Source: Acholoe squamosa (Eukaryota; Annelida; Polychaeta; Phyllodocida; Polynoidae). Taken from it: 64,000 nucleotides of DNA. The stretch lies in NCBI GenBank assembly GCA_949317995.1, contig OX439036.1:23162854-23226853 (forward strand), given 5' to 3'. The position numbers and the translations under genes were made by a program. The notes under the pieces are model-generated. The model was not told the DNA's origin and ran no database searches. It was given only the letters and a program-made list of their open reading frames with translations. This document shows, one piece after another, positions 52,735-64,000 of the stretch (the stretch's first letter is position 1; each line of letters begins with the position of its first letter).

Positions 52735-53763
52735 ATGCCTCAAACTCAGTGACTTTCCCAGCCCCCACTCATAGAATGGGACACTGTTATCGACTGTACC
52801 ATACACACTAGGTAAAGGCGATGTAAATTGACTATCTAAAAGTGACAATAATATTGATACAGTGTAAAAGATATTCAGAAGTAAGGTACCAGGAACAAAC
52901 AAGGCCAGCCTGAAGATCAATCGGTAGGCGCAGGAACCAGAATACCGCAACATGACAGACAGAAGTAGTGCATAAAAGTATGAGGAGCCTGCTCTACCTA
53001 ATTGTCTGGACGCTTAGTCATCCCAAGACGCCTTCTCTCCCATTCTCATTCACACAGACCCTTCTCTGTTCTCCGCATGGTCATCACCCACGCACACCCG
53101 GGTTCTATAGAAAAACTCACACTAACGTTTCGTAACACGTGGAAATTGAAGGTATAAAACATCTAGAGAGCCACACCGTACTTTCGATTGTCACATTAAA
53201 TGGAATGGCCGTGACTCCCAGAATGGGAAAATACTATTTTGTGGTTTCACACATTTAGCAGAGGAGGCCCATTCGTGACATGTCCACAATATCTCTGTTC
53301 TATAATTGCACTTTCTAGGAGAGAGAATACATGAAGGAAGTGTAACTTGGTGAATGTTTTTTGTTTGTTTGTTTTATTGTTGATTATCAAATCAATATGT
53401 ATAATACTATTTCTGCATGATATGGAGAGATACGTATTTTTCTCTTTATATCTGGGTAGGCCCAAGACATCTGCCTCGCAAACCATTCACAGAACTATTA
53501 TCGCCCTGTTGGAAATATCTAAAGAGGAAATATCAAGAATCAATTATCACCAATTTAAGTGTAGATCTATGCAATTATAGTCCTAACATATTTCGCCAAT
53601 AACGTTGGAATATAATATTGGTAACGGTCAAGGTAATATTATTATAAGCAGACACCTACATATTAGTTTTACACATATTGTATACGTTGTGAGCAGTGTT
53701 GGATGACATTCAATAATGTTAATTAATATAGCAGCTGCTAAAGAAAGATGGTAAAGTATTTAC

Positions 53764-53826
53764 CTTCGGTGGGAATTCCGGTTGCTGTTAACATGCCCTC
53801 GACCATTGCAGCCGGGTGTTGGGCAT
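53764..53826 (-). CDS. MYT1L: MYT1-family exon 4: first half of zinc finger 2
   Basis: Acceptor ATTCCAG, donor CGA AG|GTAAAT; 63 nt, phase 2 on both sides, the same length and phases as exon 10. It reads [20 protein letters not shown]; the [13 protein letters not shown] form is unique to finger 2 of the family. Confidence 0.97.
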
Positions 53827-56800
53827 CTGGAATAGTGAAAGTGGACAAGTTCTATCAATATCTAAAATGAGGTTATACTCTGTAACTAATGAATAAACAA
53901 TTAGCCAACTAAATACATCAATAAACAGATAAATGAATGAACCTAGAAATCAAAATATCAATGATCTTCACGATATAAGTGCACTTGTAAATGAAAGAAA
54001 TGGAGAAAATTCCACAACCTTTTTCCATGTTGGATATTTCTTGGTAGACCCATTGCATTTTTAGCATCTAAGCCCTCTAGCCTGATTCTGAGAAAATAAA
54101 GGTTATGCTCTCAGTCACATTTTGTCGCTCTTGAAGTGCATGACTTGTTACCAATGTCTATCAATGCCAAATGTCAATCTCATAGGATTTGGCACAAAGT
54201 ATTACCACGGGAGGAAATCACACTGAGATTAAAACTCAACTCGTGGCAATAATCAAGAATTTATTCTCAGTTACCACAGAATATTGAATCAACATTGACA
54301 ACTGATTCATCAAGGCTGGTCGACCGTTTATATAATTATGTTGCTTCAATACTGAATTAAATTTTGTGCCTACCGTGTTACATCTTGGGGGCCTTAGTTC
54401 TACACGTATATAGGCGTTCCTTAATTGAATATTTCTTATTGTGAGTTTCCAGTACAAACGCATTTTCACCCTAAAAGCCCGACTATTTTTGTCTATAGGC
54501 TCATATGATTATTAGATCTAATACCATTATTCATCAGCATACTATGGCCGGGGCCATGCGGGTGTATTTCATCATCTATGAACTATTGCATTGCTGTGCA
54601 AGTGCGCATGACGCAGCAGTTCTGTTTCATCTCCCGGCCGCTAGATGCCAGGTAAGTAGGCCACGTGGGTGAACACCTTATCCGGAAGCATCAACCCCAC
54701 ACGAACACCTCCCCATGCCTTCTGCTCTACTCCTCTGACAGACCTCCCCTTTCACAAGGCCACAAGCAGCACGTGCCACCACCCCACCACCCATTGTTCG
54801 GTGGTGGTGATGGTCGGTCACTCAGGTCCCGGATGAGACTGACCATGTGCGGCCTGCCACTGGCAGGTCTCGCCAGGTCTTGTGGGTAATGTGACGTAAG
54901 AGGCCGGAAGCATCAGTGCGCTCCCAGAATGCTGCTGCCATTGGCACCATTGTGTGTGTGTGTGGGGGGGGGGGGAGCAGGTGGTGTAAGTTGAGGGGGG
55001 GGGGTGAGTGAGGTAAGGGGTAACCATCCAAATGCCACAATTCTCCATGAGCTAGAAAAGGGTAACCTTTTTCAAAAGTAATCGTCTCCAAAGACATTTC
55101 ATGTTAATATAAAGAAGAAGAAAAACCGCTTGGTGAAGATGCTGCATTTCAGTTTATGTCAGAACAATAAAACACTCCAAAATTGCACTCAACCTACATT
55201 GTTACTGGTAGCTATTTTCACATGGGGGTGCACTTTATTTGCCATGATGTAGCAAAATACTGATCATCAACTATTGATAGAATAATGAATTGTTGGATAG
55301 TAGAACATAACAAAAACACATTCCTGAAGGCCAAGATATCTTTCATAAGAGAGGCCAACGATGAGGGGCTATTGGAACCACCTATATCTTTGTATACATC
55401 TACCCCAACCTCCTACCACCACCATAAAAGAAGAAAAGAAAAAAAAAGCTTAAAGCTTAATTGCAAACCTGAATGCCATATTAAATGACAAAAGGGCAAA
55501 TGAATAAGCTTACTTAAGTAGTTAATTAAATGGCGCCACCTTGCAAGCAACTACAGATCTGATGATTATGCATGGCCTTTCTTGTGGAGAATACAGTTTT
55601 CACATTTAAAGCTCAGCAGACGACATTTCAACTAAATACAACCAGTAGCAGACGACTTTTGGTGTTGACCACAACCAAACTGAGTCATCGCTTGTTCCCG
55701 ACACACACACCTTCACAACACGTACCATTAATGCTGACTGACAGACACCAGCGCATTATTTATAAAGCCAGCCAAACAAATCAACACTTTTTCCCCCCTT
55801 CTTCAGGTGGTAGCGCTGTGAACCATGCACTTTTGTTTTGGGTCATTTATAGAGCCATCAGCTTTAGTATTAAATGGCCTGATATTTTTGGAGACTAGCA
55901 TCAAGTCTAGGCACGGCGGCAATCTTAGCAGACGACAATCGCAGTCCGAATGTAACGGCAAATTGTAAAATGACGTCATAGCACACATGCCCCTCCCCTT
56001 ATACAGGCTGGTACGTATTGACATAGCTGTCACTGCGCCGCTGCTGTTTCTGTCTCTCTTCCCTTTAAATTGATTATACAATTATAGTAATAGCTACAGA
56101 TCGCAGAGACTTTAGGGTCTTAGCTGGCAATTTCCACACAGGATATACATATGTACACACACGTAGCAGATATTCAACATTGTATTTACATATATCAGCC
56201 ATAATGGAAATGAGGAAGTGTTATTCTCTAGCTATATGACTTAACATAATTCTGGCTACTGTGGGAAATAAACAAAGTGTCAAGGAAAACAATCACACGT
56301 TGATATTCCCTTGCGAAAGGTGAAGTCTAATCGAACCAAGAGAAACAAAATCAAGGAAACACGAGATAATACACTACGTAATACAATTAGATAAAAAAAA
56401 AAAAAAGCTGCAATAATCATTTAAGATTCCGAGTAAGTTTCACATGTAGACTTTGGATATGGGGTCTAAACACAAGATCTGTTTCAACGAGACCCTCACA
56501 GCTTTGGATAGGTTTGACTAATACATTAATACTAATATGTCCGTTGGCTTTATGGACGGGAAGATATTTTATTGAAATAGATGACACTATCAGTCATGGG
56601 GTATCAAACCAGTTGGTGGTCAGTGGGAGTAGTTTTGAGAAGATCGGAGATAAGAGATAAGACAAGGGTCCAATTGAGGCCTTCTACTCATGGCCCCTGG
56701 TTTACAAATCTTTCTGTTTTTTCTTAAAGAGGTAATTTCTATTACTAGATAGGCTGATTTTTTTTTCTATATTTCATCAAGTCATTTCCTGATTTGTTTT

Positions 56801-57114
56801 AGATTTTCTGTAAATTTTTCTTATAACTTATCAATGATTTTGTGACTTTGGGTAATAGAAAATGGGAGAGAATTTTCTCAGAGGTTTAGAGCCCCACTGC
56901 CTCTGCCCACATCACCCTCCCGGCTGGGGAGGTTTCAGATACGACTGACCTAGGCCTGAAACGGAGAGAGACTGTCTGGAATAATCTATCAACATACGAA
57001 AGTAAAGTAAATTAAGCCGCGATGAAAATCAATAGTCATGTGTCAGTGGATAGCACAACAAATTTACAACTGTATTGAATGGCAGGCACCACATATATAT
57101 TGCAAGAATCTTAC
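53827..57114 (-). other. MYT1-family intron 3
   Basis: Phase-2 intron of 3.3 kb. G-runs near 54964-55007 are the only low-complexity feature; no further exon seen. Confidence 0.8.
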
Positions 57115-57142
57115 CTCAAAATATGTTCGTGCATGGCGAGGA
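57115..57142 (-). CDS. MYT1L: MYT1-family exon 3: 28-nt micro-exon
   Basis: Acceptor TTTTACAG, donor TTG AG|GTAAGA. With the single G from exon 2 and the A of exon 4 it encodes VLAMHEHILR, matching the finger 1-2 linker of vertebrates (EILAMHESVLK). Phases 1 in and 2 out agree with both neighbours. Too short for ORF-based gene finding. Confidence 0.95.
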
Positions 57143-58858
57143 CTGTAAAACAATCGATGAAATAGCATTAGTATAATTCAACACATTAAAAAAAAGAACA
57201 GATATGGTGACATGAAGTTTCATCATTATAAATGGGTGCGCCCTAAGGTAGGTCTATAATAGTATCCATGTGAACATAACATAACTCTAAGATCCTGATA
57301 AAGATTACGGTAGGTCTGACATCATATAGAGTAGTTTTATTTTATCAGTGAGCACAATTCACAAGAACAACGTCGACTGTACGGTAACACAGTAGCTATA
57401 CACAGGCCTTTTACATAATCTATAATTAGGTATAATTCCACGTTGCCATGGTAACCCAGTATAGGAGCGCTGTAACGGAGGCTGTAGCACATATAGAGGG
57501 AAGCCATGACGGTTGTTAGTGGAAGAGAGACGCTGCCCATCAAAATACGATAAACCTTTCTTATATGGCTTCTGATAGAAAGACACCCATAAGCTAAATA
57601 ATGAAATTCAAAATCTGCTCGGATTTAAATTGAAACAGACGGTCATCCAAGTCTTAAGCAATCCCAATACAAAAAGAGCATTATCCTCTTATTAAGATCG
57701 TTAGTCCGTGTTTTGGGAGGAACTAAGGTGTAATTTCATCTTAAAACCTTTTCAATCAGGGTTAATGTTTATTAAGAGAATTAGTTTTTCTTCTCTTTGA
57801 TGAAATCTGAGCAGCGATTTGGCCTTCTTGAAGGATCGCTTGGGCGTGATTTTAGGCCTACTTCCGTAACCAGGATGGGCTATCGGTACCATGGCCTTTA
57901 GTTTATATACATTGCACCATCAGTGAGTTTCATAAGAATTGGAGGGGGATGGGGTTTAGCTGCAGGAGGAATCAAGATGGCAGCAGAGTGTTGCCAAGGT
58001 AACCGGCATGGTCAGCACCTGGGGACGAAGAAGGCAGTCGCCGGCCGCCTCCCTGCCCCTTGACCTGTGTTCTGATCCTTCCCCCTCCTCCTCCCTCTTA
58101 CCCCCCCCCACCCCCCCCCCCCCAGCTTCCCCGACACACCCGACCTCGATCCCTACCCGTCCGCACCACATACTCCTGTGGAACCCCCTATGGCTGTCGT
58201 TATAGGGTGGGTCAAGGCCAGGGTGGGGATCGAAAGGGGGGGGGGGTATTGGCTAGGGTCTCATCACAGGGGAACATGTCAACACCAGATCCTTTCACAG
58301 ACAATGGTGAAGGAATACTGGTTATTGTCTTCTATAGATATTCCTATACAAACTCCTTGTGATCTTCACAAATCGATTGCGAAAATTCAAAGGACCTGCA
58401 CAGCTACAGTTATTTGTTAGGCCTACACCATACATGATAGGAAGACGAATCAGCATGTAAATCGCCTCCTGCTAAGTGCTCAGCATAATTTTGCTCATTT
58501 TAATATATAAATATATGTATAACAGCAATGATCTAAGTACAAGGGGTCAGATGGATCTCTGCATGGCGTGATTCGATGTGACGATCTTGATGTGAGTGGG
58601 TTCATGTATCATGATATGGTATATGTGTACTTTTATCAATAATTGTCCATGGTAGGTGACGCTTGTGGTATATAGCGTCCTGTCACATTCTTCAGGCGTT
58701 CTCGTGACCCACTTCCAATCTGGGTCAGCGATCGCAACAAGTTTGCTAGCAGTTTTTATGTGCACGAGAGCCTCCCTGAGCTTCCCAAACTGGACACTAG
58801 GGGGTCGCAGGGGGTTTCTCGGCACGCGGGGTGAGTAGTATATAAAAAGTGTGCTTAC
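57143..58858 (-). other. MYT1-family intron 2
   Basis: Phase-1 intron of 1.7 kb. A pyrimidine-rich plus-strand tract with a C-run lies at about 58078-58126. No exon seen. Confidence 0.8.
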
Positions 58859-58899
58859 CTTCGGGCGAAACCTTGTCCTTGCGTGGGCATCCAGACAAA
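58859..58899 (-). CDS. MYT1L: MYT1-family exon 2: second half of zinc finger 1
   Basis: Acceptor GTCTTTTCAG, donor GAA G|GTAAGC; 41 nt. It reads (S)LSGCPRKDKVSPE, the end of finger 1 and start of the linker (vertebrate SLSGCPHKDRVPPE). Confidence 0.96.
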
Positions 58900-60170
58900 C
58901 TGAAAAGACACAGAGAGAAGAGTACTGTAGGCCCAAAGATTCAATGGATGTTGATGGAGATGAGAGTGGTGGTGGTGGGGATGGTGGGTGGTGCTGGTGG
59001 TGGGAGCCGGCTCCTGCGGCTGGTGCTGGTGCTGCCGCTGCCACTACTGCAGTCACCGATGTGCGCACGTGCGTGTGTGTGTGACTGTGTATGTGTGTGC
59101 GTCAGCACCGCCCTCCCCTCCCACCCGACCACCCATCCATCCACCAACGGTGTAGGCCTATGCATCGTCACTACCCCTTGTCTCCCCACTCTGGGATCAG
59201 AGACAGCGATGGCAGCAGGATTTGGTATGGGGTAGGGGATGGAGTAGGAGGGCTTGGAGACTGGAGGAGGGAAGGTATGCCTACAGAAGAGTTAGGTAGA
59301 TCAAAACAGGGGAATGTAGGGAGTAGGTGATCCAGAGGCTTTCCACCAGCACTTACAAGCGGGTCAGGCCACCAGGGGATTATTTGTAGAGAACATCTCA
59401 CCAACTGTATGGGATTCCTCTTAGCCATAGTCCTCTTAACACATTCTGACAATGTAGTTTGATAAAATGATGTAATCCTACGTGTGGTCTATGTCCCTAC
59501 TATGGGTCTAGACCCCTGAATCCGACATGGTGACATGGCCATTTCTTAAAATCGACATGTGACATGTAGCTTAGTGACAAGGATATGGAGAAGTAGAAGT
59601 TAGTGACATGGGACATGGCATTTTCTTAAAATCGACAAGTGACATGGGGACCCCCCATCTAGACCCCCCCCCCTACTCCTTCTCTCTTGTCCAAAGTTGT
59701 TAAGTTCCTGACGTAAGTCATGTATGTCAGGTTGAGGGGCAAGGCAAAACATAGGTAATGGAGTCTTGTCACTTTCTGGGGTCCATATCTCAAATTTGCC
59801 ATTTTTGGAGCCTCCTATTTTTTTCACGAGACAGTTTAGGTAGAGCCCTGAACATTAGTGCTAAAAGATATAGTGATAACTCTACATAATTGAATTCTGA
59901 ATTCTGATCAGGAGAAAGTATGAGTCAGGGTGTGTGCGTGTGCACTGAGATTGGGGGTGAGTATGTTAAAGGATCGTATGAAGGGCAGGTCTAAAAACAA
60001 GCACATTGATCGGGACCCTGTCAGCAACTCTGTCCCCACCATAGCCAATATAGGCCGCCATTCTCCGTGACATAAAAGGTGCCTGGAGGGTTTTTGTGTG
60101 TACAACACAATCATGTGTCTCCCAGAAGAAAGAGCACCAAGAGAAACACGTGCACACTTTCTTTTGCACT

Positions 60171-60475
60171 ACACTGCAAAAAAGGTGTTTAAAGATACAC
60201 ACCAAATTTTCTCAACACCAATATTTAAACATCTAAACACTTGAAGTGTTTAGGTGTTTAGCGTTTAAACACTTATTCTCAAACACCTAAACACTGAAGT
60301 GTTTAAGTGTTTAGCATTTAAACACTTGGTTAAACACTTCCTAGTTAAACGTGTTTAAAATTAAACACGTTTAACACTTAAGAAGTGTTGAGAAAAGTGG
60401 GACAAATAAGTGTTTAACCAAGTGTTTAACTTCTAAACACTGGTGTTTAATCCCTAAACACTGTTTTTACAGTGT
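60171..60475. mobile_element. GTGTTTAA-repeat TIR element
   Basis: Ends ACACTGCAAAAAAGGTGTTT and AAACACTGTTTTTACAGTGT are inverted. The inside is built of GTGTTTAA/TTAAACAC units in both orientations. The design, short unit repeated in both orientations inside TIRs, parallels the AACGTTTTT elements in this window. No ORF. Confidence 0.85.
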
Positions 60476-62224
60476 AAAATCGACTATCTCTATTTAAAAG
60501 ACAACCCTCCTACCAGATAGCATCAAACAGCACATCCTTACACATATTGAAATCACAGTGTTGCCCAAAAGAGAAAAGCAGCCAGGGAAGGCTGCAGGTG
60601 GAATAAGAGAAAAGGACTATTGCGGGAGATATTAATTTTCTTGTATGAATACTTTCTCTGAAAGCATTCATCAGGAAGACAAAGGCGTAATAATCTTGCA
60701 AAAAAAGGTTACCATACTGTATCTTGTTAATTCAGCTAATCGATTCTGCAACCTCAAAACCTAAAATATTCCTATCAGAGGGGGTAATATGACACGTGGG
60801 GCTATACACACAAGTACTTTACTTTCCACCATTGTGGGCCGGCCATATAAATTGAAAAAAAAAAATCTATTTGCATTCAGAGGCTCCGTACTGTCTTAAT
60901 CAACCCCCCTGTGGACATCTCAATTGCAATTGTCATAAATTGGACTGTGATGGGTGGAAATCTTGGATGTTTGATTTCATGTTGCTTTTAGTGAAATGAA
61001 GTAATTAAAGTATTTTCATGTTCAAGTTGTTCATGAGGGATAGGTTAAATCTTTTATATTTGACATTATACAACTCAAATCCTTCGACCGCGATACGTTA
61101 CACTTTAATCTGATACTTTCATTCCGAAATGTCAAGGTATATATCAACTCTGTAAAACTATGTTCTCTTTACAATGAATAATATATAAGAAGGCTGTTAT
61201 CTATGTAAAATCATGAACTGGAAATACATAAATGTCATTGTAAAGACATGTATTATCACAGAACAACACGTAGTCTACTGTCGTCTCCCTATGTAGATCT
61301 AATTGTCCAATCTTCACCATTCAACCCCGTGCAGGTACTAGATGGCCGGACGGCGGCCTGGCATATAGCTGGGTGAATCTCCTCTGACAACCCCTGTCAC
61401 CCTGCTTGGCAAACACTGGCACATGACTCATTGGCATGTACATAGCTGGGATGAGCGCCTCCCGAGCTGCTCACCAATAGACTCAGTAAGGGGAGACGTC
61501 ACGTCCCTGCCTGTCTTATGTGATACAGAACTCTGCAGGTAGGACATGGCCTGCGACCAACCCTCGTGGTATGATGGAAAATGCCTTGGGTTATATTGTT
61601 TTTAATATCCGAAAAATGTATTGGTAAGGAGTGTCTAGGATGATGGTATTCAGGGATCGGGAAACCCTAGGATTTTCTTTTTAAATCTTAGGCTCAGGGT
61701 TCATTTCAGCATAACTATGTTACAAGGTAGAAAATGAAGAGCTCATAATCCCGTAAGGAGCAATTACCCCAATACTCTGGTCAATGATTCTCCTTGAAGT
61801 ATTTTAATTCTCTATTATATTCATAAAGACATTTCCTTCAGCGGCTATATACTGGGTACGAACTACCTGGACTCACAGCTACAAAAAATGTACTAGTTAT
61901 ATACAGGAGACCTAGATCGACCTCGGTCAAGGTAGTGTGTCACATGCCACCACATGACCATCTCACCCCCTCCACCTTCCTTAACACTTACAGGGTCAGT
62001 CTCCTCCCATCCCCATCCCCCATTCCCCAACCAACTGAGCCCATTCCCGCATGTCTTGTTAGGGGCCTTCAAGTGGCTGGGCGTGCCTCAGGTGACAGTA
62101 AGAATGTAGGCGTCATTTAAGTGTTCTTCCTAGTAACGTGGGAATGACACACAGGACCAAGGTAAAAGTAGGGGGTCACTGGTGGTGGATATGGTAGGGA
62201 GATAAGAGCTGACTGAGGTAAACA

Positions 62225-62255
62225 GAGAGAAAGAGGGAGAGAGAGAGGGGGGGGA

Positions 62256-62321
<66 letters not shown>

Positions 62322-62384
62322 CAGACAGACAGAGAGAAAGAAAGAGACAGACAGAGGGAGAGCGAGAGGGAAAGAGAGAGAGAG
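62225..62384. repeat. GA-rich microsatellite
   Basis: A nearly pure GA stretch with GATA, GACA and GGGGG interruptions. The Ser/Leu-rich ORFs on the minus strand are artefacts of it. Confidence 0.95.
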
Positions 62385-62824
62385 AACGGGGACATGTAGA
62401 GAGTGAAAACGGTGAGTAATACATTTATTTCAATTTTACTATTCCTGATATTCCTTTATCAACCATGTCAACCAGCTTCCAGAACTTACAACCGGTTGGC
62501 AAGAGCATTGAAACAGCTGTTCCTTTTGTGGGTCAAAGTTTTGATTACATTCCGAATACCAAAGGTGATGAACAGGAAGACAGAAGCGCTCATTTTATGC
62601 TTTTAAAGTAAGAGACTTTAAAGTTCTGAAAGGACTATTTGACTTTAAGGTTCCACAATCTCTGAGGTTGCCGTATACTTTACATCTTCTAGAATCTGTA
62701 TCAAAATGTAGGACAATTATCGAGCGAAAGTATATGCCTACATAACATAACTCATTCTATTTGTCCAAGTCGAGAGTATAAAAGACAACGTTATTCTATA
62801 GACTAGATGGACAATGCTATCTTA

Positions 62825-63130
<306 letters not shown>

Positions 63131-63503
63131 ACCCCATGTGTCCCGGAAGTACTTTAATATGACCTTCATGCCTCACCTCGCCTGCAGCTCTGAGAGGACT
63201 GAATAAGGTCTTAACTCTTATAATTTTATAATGTTTCTCAAAGTATCGTCATTGATTGTTTATGTCACATTTGATGTATTGTAGAACAAAATGAAATATT
63301 CCTATATCATGCAGAAATTCATGAAACAGTAGCGGGGAATTAAAGAAAGAAGATTTAGGAATATGCCTCTAATTTGAACTCATGTTTCCATGACAACGAC
63401 GGTGCTGTAAGGATAGTATAGGCCCAATAGGTTGTGAGTAGTAAAAATACACTGTTAATCCTATTTTATTCTCAAAAGATAAGATATCCTATAGCTAGCT
63501 AAA

Positions 63504-63511
<8 letters not shown>

Positions 63512-63590
<79 letters not shown>
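63512..63590. repeat. (TA)n microsatellite
   Basis: About 39 uninterrupted TA units. It lies between the two candidate 5' coding segments of the MYT1-family gene. Confidence 0.97.
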
Positions 63591-63591
<1 letters not shown>

Positions 63592-63840
63592 TGCATGTGT
63601 TAAGCGATTTGTAGACAATAACATTTCAAGTTTGATAAAGTGCCACAATAACTGTTGCAGTAAGTATATTGTATTTCATTTAAACGAATATAAAAGCTTA
63701 CTCAGGTGCTCAAGGATAGCTCACTATTCCAAATCCCATTGTCTCTCCCACAATACTGAAGCAATGACCTAACATTCAATGGGCACTAAACTCCCATTAA
63801 AACTAAAGTCGGCATGGTAAGATGGCAGAATATTATTTAC

Positions 63841-63877
63841 CTTTTCCTAAAAGTCCTCTCCCGGTTTTCACGATCAT
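63841..63877 (-). CDS. Candidate alternative first coding exon of the MYT1-family gene
   Basis: ATG at 63877-63875 opens MIVKTGRGLLGK and ends with G at 63841 before a GTAAAT donor. Spliced to the acceptor at 62896 the last G completes GAG, giving GK-E-SKCPTP in frame. Upstream of the ATG the frame has a TAA within 12 bases, so if used it must be a start exon. No vertebrate equivalent is known to me. Confidence 0.35.
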
Positions 63878-64000
63878 ATGGCAATTGCATTATTTACTAT
63901 TCATTAAAAGACCCATTCTGGTTAGCACAGTCAGGTTGCTCTGAATTAATAGATTAGGAGAAATACGACCTCCTCTATAGAAACAAAATATGCAGCTTCC

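Larger units (their letters stand above)
48538..53763 (-). other. MYT1-family intron 4
   Basis: Phase-2 intron of 5.2 kb interrupting finger 2. It contains a G-run at 49373-49386, (GAAA)n/(GA)n and (GT)n microsatellites at 50561-50707 and the AACGTTTTT element at 52391-52734. No additional exon was recognised. Confidence 0.8.

Noticed and set aside
62117-62424. Ser/Leu-rich minus-strand ORFs
   Set aside because: Translation of the GA-rich microsatellite; no other protein feature.

Overview
This is animal nuclear DNA: AT-rich, intron-rich and full of microsatellites and short palindromic transposon-like elements. Two neighbouring protein-coding genes can be reconstructed exon by exon with GT-AG splice sites and matching phases. 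Repeat content (a GTGAGTGAGT...TTTAACGCC repeat head, MITE-like elements with G-rich arms) resembles marine invertebrates, perhaps a mollusc or another lophotrochozoan. That placement is a guess; the protein evidence only says metazoan.

Layout. Positions 1-22,285 are mostly non-coding and repeat-dense. They hold one convincing minus-strand coding exon of an unidentified gene (2047-2273), a nested pair of terminal-inverted-repeat (TIR) elements (2391-2784), a family of TIR elements starting TACCGTAA, a palindrome cluster (15219-16403) and a decayed LINE fragment (about 18.8-19.6 kb). Positions 22,286-28,717 (+) carry a PCMTD1/PCMTD2 orthologue in four coding exons: an isoaspartyl-methyltransferase-like domain with an intact SAM motif, an Elongin BC-box, a very long acidic linker and a C-terminal Cul-box. 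About 10 kb of 3' UTR and intergenic DNA follows, with two well-delimited MITEs (target duplications TTA and TATTAG).

Positions 39,015-62,895 (-) carry 13 coding exons of a MYT1/MYT1L/ST18 transcription factor: six CCHHC zinc fingers, the central MYT1 domain, polyQ and an SP-rich hexapeptide repeat, and the C-terminal coiled coil. The vertebrate-type N-terminal finger and acidic region are not visible and probably lie beyond the window. Two candidate alternative 5' coding starts are seen at 62.9 kb and 63.9 kb.

The two genes are tail-to-tail. To my knowledge PCMTD and MYT1-family genes are also neighbours in vertebrates (PCMTD1-ST18, PCMTD2-MYT1), so this looks like an ancient linkage. The proteins suggest a Cullin-RING substrate adaptor (PCMTD) and a neuronal/neuroendocrine zinc-finger repressor (MYT1); no functional link between them is shown by the sequence. 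The most unusual signals are a duplicated zinc-finger half-exon that would act as a poison exon (40,624-40,672), the symmetric phase-2 finger exons, and the roughly 436-residue linker splitting the PCMTD SOCS-type box. No new enzymatic system, CRISPR array, rRNA or tRNA gene was found.
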